This document shows positions 1 through 12,398 of a stretch of 64,000 nucleotides of DNA, one piece after another (within the stretch, counting starts at the first letter, position 1; every line of letters begins with the position of its first letter). The position numbers were made by a program, and so were the translations under genes. The notes below the pieces were generated by a model, which searched no databases, was not told the origin of the DNA, and saw only the letters and a program-made list of their open reading frames with translations. The stretch is from Gnetum montanum (lineage: Eukaryota > Streptophyta > Gnetopsida > Gnetales > Gnetaceae), in NCBI GenBank assembly GCA_015680685.1, contig MNCI01015796.1:530034-594033 (forward strand), read 5' to 3'.

Positions 1-690
1 AGTTTTGGAAAAGGTAGAACAAATGCAGGATTTCCTAGACAATAGATTTCAAAATAGTAGAGGAGTTTAGAGAGCAAGGTAGTAAGAAAAGAAAAAAGAA
101 AGAGCCTCAACATGCACGTAGCAAGGGTAAGGGCAAAGTTTCCATCATTGAAGAGATTGTGGAGTTGAAAATAGATAATGATAGTGGATGTGAAATATGT
201 CAATATGACCATCCTAAGGGATGTTTCCCTATAATCTCACATTTGCAAGAGTCTGGGGGTGTATGCACTCAACCCACGATTGAACAAATGGCAAGCACCC
301 CCAAGGTAACCCAAGACAGTTCTACCAACCCTTAACGTATTATCCAAGTGGAACTCCACCATAACTGATTAAGTAGTATCAATAGTGGTAGCACCCACAA
401 TCATGGGGAATGCTACCACTAAGGAAACAATATCCTTACTGATAACCTAACCTGTATGGATATTACATGCAGCAGCCAATCTCCCCACGAGACTCTACTA
501 GTTACGTCACTCCTCAACCTCACTACCAAGCCTACAAGTATTATGAGACTCCCTCTTCTAGAGGTGATATTCCACAAGCATATCATCCTTCTCATCCAGC
601 CGCATCTCTTCCAGCAATAGCTCCACTGCCACCTACTCCAGGTATGCAGGGTGAAATCCCTACCCAGCCATAGCAACATAATGCCACAAG
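1..690 (+). pseudogene. Element A gag C-terminal part
   Basis: The stretch matches the gag tail of element C (about 54,120-54,900): a Lys/Arg-rich segment at 80-140, then a short zinc-knuckle-like motif at 189-224 spaced C-x2-C-x3-H-x3-C. A Pro/Tyr/Gln-rich linker follows, best seen at 467-673. Gag forms the capsid and binds RNA. The N-terminal capsid domain is beyond the window edge. Stops (for example near 69) break the frame. Confidence 0.75.
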
Positions 691-3600
691 GGTTGTTAAC
701 TCTCAACCTACTATTGGTTCCAACAACCACATGAAGAAAAGACCTTTCTTTAGAACCAACAGACCAACCAAGCCCTTGCAATCACAAGTAGCTGATTCCT
801 TAGATGCCTCAGTATCAATCAAAACTTTGGGGCCTCCTTCAACCAAATCACTACACTCAACACATACGGTCATGCTAACACATGTCATTGATTAGATCAA
901 AGTTGGTCACCTTCCCAGGAAATTCTCTGATCCTGGGAGTCCTCTGATATATTTACAAATCTTTGGAAATGCACCATGCAAGGCTCTTTTAGATTCAGGT
1001 TTTGGTGTCAACTTGATTTCTCAAGAAATGTACAAGGCCTGGAACCTACCTTCATTGAAAAAGAGCAACATTCATCTAGAGTTGGTTGACCAATCCATCA
1101 TTGTCCCATTGGGACTGGTGGAAGACATTGTTACCACCATTTGTGGGTGGTCGTACCTAGCTGACTTCCTAGTGATTTAGGTGAACAACGGTAAGGGGGA
1201 CTACCCAATCATAATGGGAAGAGCATGGCTAAGAACCATTGATGCATGCCTAGGAATCCTTGATCTTTCCCTAGAAATATCAAAGGAAAATACATTCAGA
1301 AAGATCAAGAAGAAGAAATTTTTGTGCATCGCATATAGTGACACAGGGTGTAATTACGTGCAAAGGTCATGGTTTGTGCAAAGTTTAACATTGCCTGCAT
1401 GCAATCAGTGTGCACAAGTGATCAACATAAAAAGATTCATGTATGCAGCAACTACACAACAAGAAGGCACCCAGTGGCTAATAGCTAATCAAGAAATCAA
1501 TTCACTCATATGCTTGAAACCAATTAAGGGTTTGACTTACACTTACGTCGATAGCATAGACGCATTAAAGCAATTCCACCGCCAACTTCTAAGTCTTAAC
1601 CTTGAAAATGTCAACTAGGTGAAGTTGGAAATCCCTGAGAAATTTAAGCAGGAGCCCCTTGAGCTAAAACCATTGCCCACCAGTATGGAATACACGTTCC
1701 TTAAAAATGGAAAACCAGTAATTATCAACGCTAAGCTTACTCCTCAACAAAAAGAAGAACTACTAAAAGTAATTAATAGATGGTCAAAAGCATTCACTTG
1801 GCCATATCCCAAATTAAGTGGAATAGATCCTAGGATATGCCAACATAGGATTTACACTGATCCCTCCATCAAGCCTTGAAGACAACTAAAGAGGCATTTG
1901 AACCCAAAGCTAAAGCAAGTAGTCAAGGAAGAAATTGAATAGCTTCTCATGACTGGGTTCATATACCCCATTATTGATAGCAAATGGGTTATCCCCTTAT
2001 TTATTATGCCTAAAAAGGGAGGCAAATGAAGGGTGTGCATAGATTTTAGGCTACTGAATATGGCAACATTCAAATATCACTTTCCATTGCCATTTGTTGA
2101 CCAAGTCTTAGACACCATCGTAGGGCATTACTACTATAGTTTTCTAGATGGATATAGTGGATATAATAAAATACAAATAGCCCTAGAAGACCAAGCTAAG
2201 ACTACGTTCACTAGTCCTTAGGGAATGTTTACATACAAACAAATCCCATTTGGCTTGTGCAATGCCTCTGCAACATTTCAATGACTAGTTTTAAGCATAT
2301 TCCAATAGTAGATAGGGAATGGCATGGAGGTCTTTATGGACGACTCTCCACTTATGGAGCAAACTTTGATCAAGCCTTGGACTAGTTGGAGCAAGTGTTA
2401 AAAAGATGTGTAGAAACCAATTTGAGGATCAACTGGTAGAAAAGCCATTTGATGGTCCAAGAGGGCATAGTACTAAGATACAAAATCTCACACACAGGGA
2501 TAGAGATAGACCCTGAGAAAATCAAAGTTATCCAAGGAATTACCTGTCAACCTAAAACTATAAAAGATATTTAGTCATTCCTTGGACATACTAGCTACTA
2601 TAGGATATTTATTGAGAACTTTTCAAAGGTTTCCAAACCATTGGTGGAATTAATAAAAAAGGAAATATCTTTCGAATGGACCAAGGAATGCGAACTAGCT
2701 TTCCAAACTCTGAAACTGGAGCTAGTAGAAACACCCATTCTACAAGCTCCTAACTAGTCCAAACCATTCCATATCATGACTAACATGTCCAACTATGCCT
2801 TAGGAGCTATACTTACATAATTAGATGACCAGAAGCATCCTTATTACCTCCACTGTGCAAGTAGAAGTATCGCTGGTGCACAACTTAACTACACTACCAC
2901 AGAGAAAGAACTCATGGTTGTAGTGTTTGCACTAGAAAATTTTAGATACTATGTATTGGGATATAAAGTATATATACATATAGATCATAGTGCAATAAGG
3001 TTCCTCATGAATAAGCCAATGGTAAGCCCTTGTATCATACGATGGCTTATAATCTTACAAGAGTTCAATCTTACGATGATCAACCGTAAAGGCACCGAGA
3101 ATGTAGTTGCTAATCATTTATCTCGGTTGCGATAGGACAAAAAAGAGGACAAGTATCCAATTTCTAATTATTTTCCTAATGAATTCCTCTTTGCTGATGT
3201 AGTGAATAAACAATCACCCATGGAGACAAACTGGTACAATAGCATTCTTACCTATCTCCTTACCCAACAAATACCACAAGAGTTAAACCCTAAGAAGAAA
3301 CAACAGTTTCTTCATTGAGCCAAGTACTTTATGAAAATCAATGGGCAACTTTACAAAGTGTGCCCCAATAGCTTGGTTCGATGGTGTGTTCTTGATATAG
3401 ATTAACTACGAGTTCTCCAAGATGCTCATGAGGGTCCTTGTGGGGGTCATTACATTGGAAGATAAATGGCCATCAAGATCCCGCTTGCAGAATATTATTG
3501 CCCTACATTATTTTGGGACACCCATCATTTCATCCAATCTTGTGAGTGTTGTCAATGTGATGGGGGAATGACTACTAGAATGGAGGGTCTGTAATAATGG

Positions 3601-4470
3601 ATTCAACATTAAAACCATTCGACATTTGGAGAATTGATTTTATGGGGCCAGTAACACCAATGTCCAATGGAAAAGCTTATATTATTGTTGTCATTGATTA
3701 CCTAACAAAATGGGTCGAAGTAGCTACTGTTAAAGATTGTACATCATCTACAGCTGCATGATTTGTTCAACAACAAATCATAAACTGGTTTGGTGTGCCG
3801 CATGCACTTATTTCAGACAATGGTACACACTTCACAGGTGCAACTTTTTGAAAATTAATGCAACACTTAGGGTTTGAGCATAAATTGACTACATCATACC
3901 ACCCCCAAGCGAATGGTCAAGCAAAAGTCACCAACAAGGAGATTATGAAGATATTGACAAGAACCATTAGCAAGTTTAGGCGAGACTGGAGCACTAAACT
4001 AAATGATGCTCTTTGGGCATACCGCTCCACATGGAAACTCCCTATAGGCTACTCTCCCTATGAGTTAGTGTACGGTAAATTACCAATGCTTCCCATTCAA
4101 ACTGAGCTCTGTACACTATCCATGGCATGTGACCTCAACCTTGACCTTGATCTAGCACAGAAACAATGGTTAGTAACCCTTAACTTGCTAGATGAAAACT
4201 GATTAGCTACCCTATCATCTAACGAATTGCACAAGGCCTTCAATAAACAATGTCATGACCTAAGAATTAGGAAAGTTAAATATCAGCCAGGAGATAAGGT
4301 TCTCTACTGGAATCCCACACATGTGCCACAACGTACTAAATTTCAAACACTGTGGGAAGGACCTTATATTATTTATGCAACTTTTCCTTCAGGGGCCATG
4401 ATAATATACAAACCTAAGAGCCCAAATAAGAAACTTTTGATCAACGTGCAACAAACCAAACCTTTCTAAG
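691..4470 (+). pseudogene. Element A pol (PR-RT-RH-IN), broken
   Basis: Pol should process the polyprotein, copy RNA to DNA and integrate it. The protease motif LLDSGFGVNLIS is near 985-1,020. RT lies at about 1,890-2,650 with fragments such as VCIDFRLLNMATFKYHFPLP and a catalytic FMDD at 2,333-2,344. RNase H ends near 3,135. Integrase has its zinc region near 3,430-3,560, core near 3,600-3,920 and a C-terminal part at 4,227-4,469 containing VKYQPGDKVLYWNP. At least ten stops and several shifts split it; the longest open pieces are 1,181-1,618, 2,914-3,135 and 3,858-4,202. It is 70-80% alike by eye to the pol of element C. Confidence 0.9.
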
Positions 4471-4473
4471 AGC

Positions 4474-6517
4474 TTAGGATAGCTAGTACACATGCTACCT
4501 CTCTTGATGGACAACCTTGCTCACTATTTTGAATCTCCTCCTTCCAACTTAGTTGTGGGGGAGATGGCCACCTATGCTAACCATTCTAGGCCCTCAGTTC
4601 TTTTTAAATTTTTGTTTTATACATTATTGTTTTACACATTCTTGCAAATTTTCTTATTTTTGTTTTACACCATTGTTCATGTTTTTACTATTTCTTTGTT
4701 TGCTTGATTTACTTTTATTCATCATCTAATAAGTGCTCATGATGGAGGATTGAATTATATCATATTGATTGCTAATGTTTGGTTTTTACCTTTGAATTAT
4801 GATGTTGATATTAAGGTATAGTTCTTTTGGTAAAACAGGTAATGTATCCACGTCGTCCACTCATCCATATAACTCTATGGTCTCCTTTGGCTTGGAACTA
4901 TACAATCCCCTTTTTCTAAGTAAACTTATTAATGAATTGGTGGCTAGGTATTTTTCAAACCAAGGAAAGACTCAAAGGATGAAAAGGGTGTGACTTCAAG
5001 GGGATTCGATGCATTGGTACTGGAGATTCTATTGGGTGCTTGGATGCTTTTTCTTAGGTTTTTTGCCATTTTGACATTGTTCAAATATCAAGAAGCTGAG
5101 TGAATAAAAATAAGTCTTTGCATGGTGTGGTTCTCATGCATAAACATAGAAAAAAGAGAAAAAATAAAAAAAGGTGAGAATTCAAAGCACACCCCTTAAA
5201 CATAATAAAGCAATATGGGCTACAAGCACTACTTATGAAACTAGAAAGACATGTTACCCATGCCTGAAGGCTCCCTCTAACTAAGGTCCTTTCTCACTTC
5301 CTACTTCTTCATCTTGCTCTCCTCGGGATGGTGGTCACTCTTTGTGGAAGCATTCTTATTGCCTCAAGAAGATGGATTGGCCAAGTGTATTGATGCGAGG
5401 TCATTGAATATGGTTGGTTTAAGTCTAGATTTCGGATGAAGTTCTACTCAGTCATCTTAACCATGAAATACACAAGGGGCTTTACACAACCTTGTTCTTG
5501 GAATTCCATTCCATTCTCTCCTCTCCGTCTTTCTTCCCATTTGCCACCTCATTGCCAATTTTATCATTAGTCCTTCCTAGGTTGATGCATTATTTTTATT
5601 TGGTGAATTCTTCTAGGTAAGTTTTTAACTCTTGCTTCCAAATGACATTCCTAGAGCCTACAGACTCTTTGGTTTGTGGGTTTGTCAGGGCATAAAAGGC
5701 ATGAGCTTGCTTTGGGGAGGACCCATTGGCATTCCTTTTTAGTGCAATTATTAAGTTCTTTTCCTTAAAAATTTCCTACAATCAATCATCTCTTATTTTA
5801 TCCCCATCCATGACATCCATTTTATTAGCGTTTCCATTATTATTTTTTCCCCATCTTTCTTGTTCCTCATATTTTTCCATCTTATAGCTCCCAGAGGTTC
5901 GCTCTTAGTCATGGGGGCCCAACACAAATTTTTCAATTTTCTCCATTTTACTATTCGCCTAACCCCTACACCTTGCGTAGTCACCTGTGATAAATCTTCG
6001 AACTAGTTTCTTTCATAACCACAACTCAGCCAATGCGCATCATATCGAGGCAAGGTATCAACTACATTATGGTTTATTTATCCTTGCTCATTTGTGACTA
6101 TGTTGTGTGTGCAAATGGCAATCATACAAACAATGGACTAGGCTTGGAGGAAGCACTTAGGATGGATCAGAACTAGAGCATTTATGAAAGGAGCAAATCT
6201 GGTGGCATGGATATGGATAAACAACAGAAGGTGTAATCTTCGCATTAGCCGCAACATGCTCCATCTTCTTTCTCTCTTTCTTTTTCTCTTCAAGTTGCTA
6301 AATAAAAGCTTAGATGTCATTTATGTGTGAGTGTTCACCACAATGGTCATGAACACTAATGTTGTAGTATGCTTATTCATCTATTCACTGGGCATGTTGA
6401 GTTTGTCATCCCATTCCACCGTTAGTTGTCAGTTAGTCAATAATCCCATACATTCCCAATATTTTGTAAAAAAATTGATTCTCTTCTTCTATACTCGAGG
6501 ACAAGTTTTCATTCATT
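4474..6517 (+). other. Element A post-pol non-coding region
   Basis: About 2 kb lies between the integrase end and the purine tract. It includes T-rich stretches (4,600-4,700) and lines shared with elements C and E, such as a GTGTGACTTCAAGG block near 4,989 and a GGGGAGGACCCA block near 5,714. Athila elements often carry an env-like frame here. I see no convincing long frame; short open stretches are chance. Confidence 0.7.
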
Positions 6518-6527
6518 TATGGAGGCA
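6518..6527 (+). promoter_or_regulatory. Element A polypurine tract
   Basis: ATGGAGGCA sits directly before the LTR start TGATGAG. It aligns with GTGGGGGTA in D and E and ATGGGGGCA in C. It primes plus-strand DNA synthesis in LTR elements. A conserved CTCGAGGA block lies about 25-35 bp upstream. Confidence 0.7.
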
Positions 6528-7479
6528 TGATGAGAGTGGTTACTCTAGTATTTATTCTAATTATTAGAGCAATTACTCTAGTGGTTACTCTAGCAGTTAC
6601 TCTAATTATTAGAGTGGTTACTCTAGTAGTTATTCTAACTATTAGAGAGGTTACTCTAGCAATTAGTTTAGCAGTTATTCTAATTATTAGAGTGGTTACT
6701 CTAATTATTAGAGTAGTTTCTCCCAAGCCTATAAACAAGCGCATAATTGAAAGAAGTCTTTTAGCAGTCAAGTAGCGAAACTCTTGTAGTCTGTTTGAAA
6801 GTTAGAGTATTTTCCAAGTATCCACAGCAGGAGGTCTAAGTGTGGATGAATCTTTATTCGAGCATTATGTACCTGAGCACACCTTGTGTATGACAGTAAA
6901 GACGAGCTCTTTCATTCAACCTTGTAGCACTTGAGATTTGTTTTCTTACGCATTTCTTTTATTTTATTTTCTTATGCATTTATTTTATTTTATGCACTTT
7001 ACATTTTTGTTATTAGCATAGCAATTCATTTTGATCAATTAAACAAATCGTTAAGTTACACAAGCACGACCACTTCGAGCATGCTTGTAACGCTTGGTAA
7101 CCTAGTAATGATTAGCGTTTGGTAATCCCAATAGTGTTGCACTGGTTCAAGATGTGTACGGAAAGTCAGAACGGATGCTAGTGTTAGGATTAGTTAGAAC
7201 TTAGTTAATGAGTAGTTAAGATAAATTAGTCACTTAGTTACCTCTCTCCTTCCCTACTAGTGTAGGACATAAAAACATAAAAGCTATAAAAATCATATGC
7301 CTCAAGCTTACTTAACCATACAATCGTAACATACATGTAAGCTTGGGAAGACAACGATCAACTAACCCATCCTTGTTCCACAAGGGCGCATAAGCACTTA
7401 GACTTTGGAATTCAACCAAATCCTGCATGAAATGCTTGTATTCGTATGGTTGAGCGTAGGGATACCTTGTCGCTCATCA
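6528..7479 (+). repeat. Element A 3' LTR
   Basis: The LTR starts TGATGAGAG and ends CGCTCATCA, the TGATG...CATCA ends seen throughout the family. U3 opens with the CTCTAAT/ATTAGAG array (6,530-6,720). A TATAAA lies at 6,730-6,735. The transcript-start/R region has the conserved TCTTTATTCGAGCATT and a degenerate AATAAA-like block (AGTAAAGACGAGCT, near 6,895). U5 ends with the family's GTAGGGxTACC block. Length about 952 bp, close to the LTR of E. Confidence 0.85.
6530..6720 (+). repeat. Palindromic minisatellite in U3 of element A
   Basis: A run of imperfect units of about 15-24 bp is built on CTCTAAT-N-ATTAGAG separated by GTGGTTA or similar. Each unit can fold back on itself, so both strands read almost alike and give mirrored open frames that are not genes. 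The same array occurs in both LTRs of E. Confidence 0.85.
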
Positions 7480-9703
7480 ACCCTACATAGACAGAGTAGG
7501 TGGTAACTGGGTTGAGGATGGAGGCATGTTTGTAGATGGATGCAGAGGATGGTATGGGTATGGGAGCTCCTCTCAAGTAGATGGTGAATGAGTTTGATAG
7601 TACTCTAGAGGATAATAGTGATGTTGGAATGAGGTGTGGCTGGCAAAGCCACATGGAGAAATGGGTTGTTGAACATAGTACTTGTATCGATTTGATTACC
7701 TGTAAGGGTACTGTTGTCTCAATGGTGGTATCCCCCATAACTATGGTTGCTGCCACTACTGGTATTGCTCATATAGTTGTGATGGGACTCCACTTGGATA
7801 GTAAGCTTGTTGTTGCTTATGGAACTACCTTGGATTTCCTTAAGGATAAGGTAATCATCTAGATGCTTGCCTCCTTGCTAGTCGAGGATTCAATGCATAA
7901 ACCCTAGACTCTTGTAAGTGTAACACCTCAAGGCAACATCCTTTAGGATGTTCATATTAACAAATGTCACACCCAACATCATCATTAGAGTTTGTCTCCA
8001 CAACTTCTTCTACTACAGTAGCCTTTCTATTACCTCTTTGATACATATGTTCAAATTCTTTCTACCTTCTACAGTTATGATCACTATTTTGCTCTTTAGA
8101 TTCTTTAGCAATCTTCATAGCAATTTGGAATTTTTCATCCAAAGAGTCTTATAGTCTATCAACCTTTGCCAAAATGTTAGAAACATATTTTTAAATGGGC
8201 AAGGTTTTCCTGTTCACCACCTCGTCGAGTGGTGACTCCTCCTTGTCACATAATCAAACCTCCCTTTTCCTAATGGAAGGGTTCCTATTATATATTTTTT
8301 TACACTTTCCCTCTTTCGAAACTCACCTTCTTCTTTTGCTACCTACTCTATCAGCCTTTGGATCTAGTGAGATCTTAGTTTGGACAGTCTCCCTTGGGCA
8401 TAAATCCCAAGAGTTCTTCTGGTTTCTCCTCTAAGCCCATCTATGATGTGGCAAAGTTGTTTCCTTTGAGAATAATCATGGCCAAGGCATCGATGTAAGA
8501 GAGAATAATATCTACCCATGGTGAAATCCAAGGGTTCATGTGTTCCCTGTTTCCATCCTTGAATTTGCCTTCTCAAATTAGACACTTTGGAGTACATCTA
8601 GTATTTGTCATTAAACAGTTCTAGCATGGTACTCTATCTGTGAATGGATTCTGGTTTAAAGGATTGGTACTAGCTTTCTACCTCTTTGATGAGTGTCCTA
8701 GGGAATAGCTTTAATTTCTACTAGTCATTTTCTATGTTTTGTAAGGCATAGGCATTGTGAAAGGCTTATAAATGATTTTATGGATCAGAGTTATATACCC
8801 CTTCAAATCTTAGGATATTGTTCATGTTTAAGCACTTGATCTAACTATCTCTCACATGCCTGGTTGGAATTTTTACTGCCTCTACAATATTTAACATGCT
8901 TCTAGTTGCCAATAAAGGCTCATCATCATCATTATTTCATTGTCACTAATGATGTCCTATGTTACCCCTTTGTTCATTTTGGCCTTGGTGATCAGTATTA
9001 TTGTCCCGTTGTTCACCTCCATCACGGTGTTCTTTCTATGGTGTTTTCCAAAACCAAAAGAGGAAGAAGAAGATGTAGATGAAGAGGGGGAAAAGGAAGG
9101 AGGACTGCTATCACCATGGTATCTACTGACTCCCCTTCAATTGTCACGACCACATTCATCAGTTTTCTTATCATCTTGATGCTTGTCTGAGCCCCTGCCT
9201 TGACTACCATCTTTACTTGGAGTTGGATTGTTGATAGTGGACCACAAATTTAGGGCCACATCCCCATCACCAGTAACAAGGGGTGAAGAATTTTCCTATT
9301 GAGAACCCCTATAGGGAGGGTCCTCGTTGTCATCTTGGTTAAGAAAAAATAAGGGATCAATGAACCATTTTCCCTTCATAAACTCATGATGCTTCTCCTT
9401 GTGTTGATCTCTTTAGCATTGTGTTTCAATGGGATGATAGCCTTGGTAGTCGTAATCATGCACAACGTACTCCTCTTGAAGATCTTGGATGTCTAACTTC
9501 TTAAGAGTTTGAAGTAGCATCATGGGCATAGATCGATTGGGAGGCATTACAATGTTGCCTTCCATATCATGCCATCGTAGTTGTTCATCCTAATGTAGGA
9601 TGAAGGTGAAATCAAGAACATACTCATTTGGATAGGTATATAACACCTTGCATTCTTGAGGAATTGATGGCTTAGCAGCATCATGCATGTGAGAAGAAGA
9701 CAT
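7480..9703 (-). pseudogene. Element B gag, broken
   Basis: The start is an ATG at 9,703-9,701 (minus), beginning MSSSHMHDAAKP; it matches the MSSSSHKS start of element C gag and lies about 150 bp after the primer site. A conserved N-terminal block (ending near EGNIVMPPNRSMPMMLL) is followed by a linker and the capsid-type domain, seen in fragments at 8,364-8,597 (IQGWKQGTHEPLDFTMGRYY). A Pro/Tyr-rich tail lies at 7,500-7,760. Several stops and shifts are present. In this copy the middle region carries a Ser/His/acidic stretch (about 9,040-9,120) rather than a clear RS domain. Confidence 0.8.
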
Positions 9704-9838
9704 TTTGCAAAACAAATAAAATATTAGTGTGCTTATGCAATTATATTACGTGTGTGAATGATGTTGACCTTAGGGTTCGTCCAATGATGTTAATGATGTT
9801 TACTAATCCTAGATAGTGCACATTTCAAATAAACAAAG

Positions 9839-9856
9839 TCTCCAACAACGACGCCA
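9839..9856 (-). promoter_or_regulatory. Element B primer binding site (tRNA-Asp type)
   Basis: On the minus strand, one base after the LTR end, the sequence is TGGCGTCGTTGTTGGAGA. It pairs with the 3' end of plant tRNA-Asp except for four positions that look like later transitions (compare TGGCGCCGTTGCCGGGGA). Confidence 0.75.
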
Positions 9857-9857
9857 A

Positions 9858-10736
9858 TGATGAGCAATAGAGTACCCCTATGCTTAACCATATGAATCAC
9901 AAAGCATTCAAGCACGATCTGGTCGAGTTCTGTGGACTCTATAGTTTTTCGGTGCACTAGTTATCTAGGAAGTAAACTGGGCATTGAGAAAGTTTATTGT
10001 CTTCCCAACTATACCTGTGAAGCTCAAGGGTATAGTTTAAGTGTTATTAAGGCACATGATTTTATCATTTGATATTTTATGATTTTGGTGCTTGCAATAA
10101 ACAGGATAGAGAATAAAGTAATTTAATGTCCACTTTAATCTAATTAGCTAACTATTGTTCAACTAGTCCTAACATAAGTATCTAGTCCCACTTGTTGTGC
10201 ACATCTTCAACACATATAACATTGATGGATTTCCAAGCGTTAAGCGTTGCTAGGATTACCAAACGTCATACACACATTTGAAGTAGTTGTGCTTATGTGT
10301 TTACTTACTTGCTATTTAGCTTATCTTACTTAATTATTAAAGAATATTGAATAAATAACTGAAACATTAAATGCATGAATAAAACATTTAAGCTATCTAG
10401 AATGCTACAAGGTTTATCAAGAAGCTCGTCTTTATTGCCACACACACTACCGTGCTTAGGTACAACAATGCTTGAATAAAGATTCATACACTCAATGACT
10501 CCTGTTGCAGACACTTAGGAAAATATTCTAACTTTGGAATGTAAAAACTACAAGAGCTTTGCTACAACTATGATCAAAGATCCCCTAAACATAGTGGGTT
10601 GGTACGTATTTATAGGCAAGAATAGGCCCTGCATCAATGGGGCTACGTTAACACATCAAACAATACATCAATGGGTCCTAATCAATGTAGCCTAGTAGAC
10701 GAGGCCTCATTGACACAGCTAATCCATGACTCATCA
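9858..10736 (-). repeat. Element B 5' LTR
   Basis: Read on the minus strand it starts TGATGAGTCATGG at 10,736 and ends TTGCTCATCA at 9,858 (879 bp). A TATAAATA lies at about 10,614-10,607. The CTTTATTCAAGCATTG and CAATAAAGACGAGCTT blocks mark R and are shared with A, C and E. Its U3 lacks both palindrome arrays and instead has several ATCAATG/CATTGAT-like words (10,630-10,710). Confidence 0.85.
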
Positions 10737-11368
10737 AAATTGAAAGTACTATTTGCAAGCATCTTCTTTTTATGTTGCACTGAGTGAAATCCATCTGCAT
10801 CAATATTTCTATTGTTGGTCCCTATTAAAAATTTTCTTTTTTCTAAAAAGGAATTATCTTTAGATATTAAGAGTTTATGAGCACCTTTAGAATTAAAAAA
10901 TTAATAAAAGGTTAAGAAATTATTGAAAAAAATTTCATTTTTGCCTCCTAAAAACTACCATTATTTTCCCTTTCTAAAAATTATTGTTTCTTTTACTCAC
11001 GAATAACTTTTTTATTGAGAATAGGACAAATTCCAATAATATAGTCTTCATGACAACAATAGTTGCAACATCCTTGCAAATTATAAAATGTAATTTTTTT
11101 GGGAAAAAAATTGATCAATAACCTTAAGTTTTAATTTTATCTTCTTCTACAAACTAACGTGTGCGCTACACACCATCTAACAATGTTTTTGACTCTATCT
11201 TCAAGAATGTGGTAGTGCTATCAACAGTTTTGCTTTCAACACTTTGAAAAATGAGAGGAAGACTTTCTAATTTAATCCAATAAGGAATTTTAGAGTAATT
11301 TGAAGAATAAAGATCAAAATCCATTTTCCATTTCGGATGAATAAAATTATTAAAGGCAATTCCACATA
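10737..11368. other. AT-rich spacer between elements B and E
   Basis: About 630 bp lie between the two LTR boundaries. The stretch has homopolymer runs and no recognisable coding or repeat feature. Its last five bases, ACATA, form the left copy of element E's target duplication. Confidence 0.6.
11364..11368. repeat. Target site duplication of element E (left copy)
   Basis: ACATA lies immediately before the LTR end at 11,369. The identical ACATA follows the other LTR at 28,556-28,560. Five bases is the usual length for Ty3/gypsy integration. Confidence 0.85.
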
Positions 11369-12188
11369 TGATGAGTGGCGAGGTACCCCTACACTCAACC
11401 ATACGAATACGAGCGTTTCACGCGTGATCTGGTTGAACTCCAAGGACTAAGTGCTTACGCATCCTAATTGAACACTCATGGTTTTAAACTAATCCTAACA
11501 CCAGTATGCATTCTCACTTGCCGTACACATCCTAAACTAGCACAACACTACTAGGATTACCAAATGCTAATCGTTACTAGGTTACCAAGTGTTACACGCA
11601 TGTTCGAAGTGATCGTACTGTGTGTGCTAATAACAGAAATGTAAAGTGCATAAAATAAAATAAATGCAAAAGAAAACAAAATAAAGGAAATGAGTAAGAA
11701 AAAAAATCTCAAGTGTTGCAAGGATGAATCTAAGAGCTCGTCTTTATTGCCGTACACAAGGTGTGCTCAGGTACACAATGCTCGCATAAAGATCCATCCA
11801 CACTTAGACCTCCTGCTGCAGGCACGTGGCTAGAGTTTTGCTACTTGACTCCTAAAAGACTTCCTCTTCTAAATTCTTCTTCTTCTTAACTTCTCCTATT
11901 GTGTGCTTGGGCATTGTATTTATAAGCTTGGGAGCAACTACTCTAATAATTACAAAAACTACCACTCTAATTTTAGAGAAACTACCCTTCTAATTTTAGA
12001 GAGAAATTGCCACTCTAATTTTAGAGAAACTGCCCTTCTAATAATAACCACTCTAATAATTAGAGTAACTTCTCTAATAATAACTACTCTAATTATTAGA
12101 GTAACCACCCTAATAATAACCACTCTAATTATTAGAGTAACCACTCTAATAATTACCACTCTCATTATTAGAGTAACCACTCTCATCA
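11369..12188 (-). repeat. Element E 3' LTR
   Basis: Minus-strand LTR from TGATGAGAGTGG (12,188) to GCCACTCATCA (11,369), 820 bp. U3 holds the CTCTAAT/ATTAGAG array. It has a TATAAATA (minus strand, near 11,922) and a CAATAAAGACGAGCT block near 11,745. It is about 110 bp shorter than the partner LTR because part of U5 is missing. Confidence 0.9.
11935..12187 (-). repeat. Palindromic minisatellite in U3 of element E (3' LTR)
   Basis: Tandem units of about 30 bp combine TAATAATAACCA with the inverted repeat CTCTAATTATTAGAG. The copy in the 5' LTR (28,365-28,555) has fewer units, so the array has changed length since insertion. Confidence 0.85.
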
Positions 12189-12390
12189 TACCCCCACAAC
12201 TGAATGAAAACTCATCCTCAAGTTCCTTACAAAATATTCAAAAGGTATGGGATTATTGACTAATTGACAACTGACGAATAATAGACTCAACGTGCCCAGT
12301 GGACAATAAGCATATTACAACATTGTGGTGAACACTTGTACATAAATGACATCCAAGCCTTTATTTGGCATCTTGTAGAGAAAGAGAGAG
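12189..12390 (-). other. Element E 3' internal end with purine tract
   Basis: The minus-strand purine tract GTGGGGGTA is at 12,197-12,189, directly before the 3' LTR, preceded by the family's CTTGAGGATGAG block. The remainder aligns with element A just upstream of its LTR (about 6,310-6,520). It stops at the left end of element D. Confidence 0.75.
12386..12390. repeat. Target site duplication of element D (left copy)
   Basis: GAGAG lies immediately before TGATGGG. It is repeated at 21,010-21,014 directly after the second LTR. Confidence 0.88.
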
Positions 12391-12398
12391 TGATGGGA

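Larger units (their letters stand above)
1..7479 (+). mobile_element. Element A: Ty3/gypsy retrotransposon, Athila type, left end outside window
   Basis: The window opens inside the gag tail. Protease, reverse transcriptase, RNase H and integrase follow in gypsy order, then about 2 kb of non-coding DNA, a purine tract and a 3' LTR. The Pol sequence type is that of the Athila/Tat branch (for example an RNase H end reading NVVANHLSRL). The 5' LTR and primer site lie outside the window, so a target duplication cannot be tested. The element abuts the interior of minus-strand element B at 7,479/7,480, which suggests it inserted into B. Many in-frame stops and shifts show it is dead. Confidence 0.9.
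7480..10736 (-). mobile_element. Element B: Ty3/gypsy, gag plus 5' LTR, truncated
   Basis: On the minus strand, from the right: a complete 5' LTR, a tRNA-Asp-type primer site, a leader and a degraded gag running to 7,480. There the sequence changes abruptly into the end of element A's LTR. The missing pol and 3' LTR are predicted left of the window if A inserted into B. Stops show it is inactive. Confidence 0.85.

Noticed and set aside
419-888. Minus-strand frames over the gag-protease linker of element A
   Set aside because: Antisense of a Pro/Tyr/Gln-rich gag tail; similar shadows occur at 25,232-25,554 over E.
4492-4993. Possible env-like gene after element A pol (71 and 64 codons, hydrophobic)
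   Set aside because: Short, T-rich and not conserved as open frames in C or E; composition explains the hydrophobic residues.
6517-6775. Open frames on both strands of 80-plus codons (repeating Val/Ile/Thr/Leu)
   Set aside because: They are translations of the palindromic U3 array; the same occurs at 11,903-12,259 and 28,330-28,587. No coding signal.
11935-12187. CRISPR-like regular repeats
   Set aside because: Units have no unique spacers, sit inside plant LTRs and are duplicated with them.
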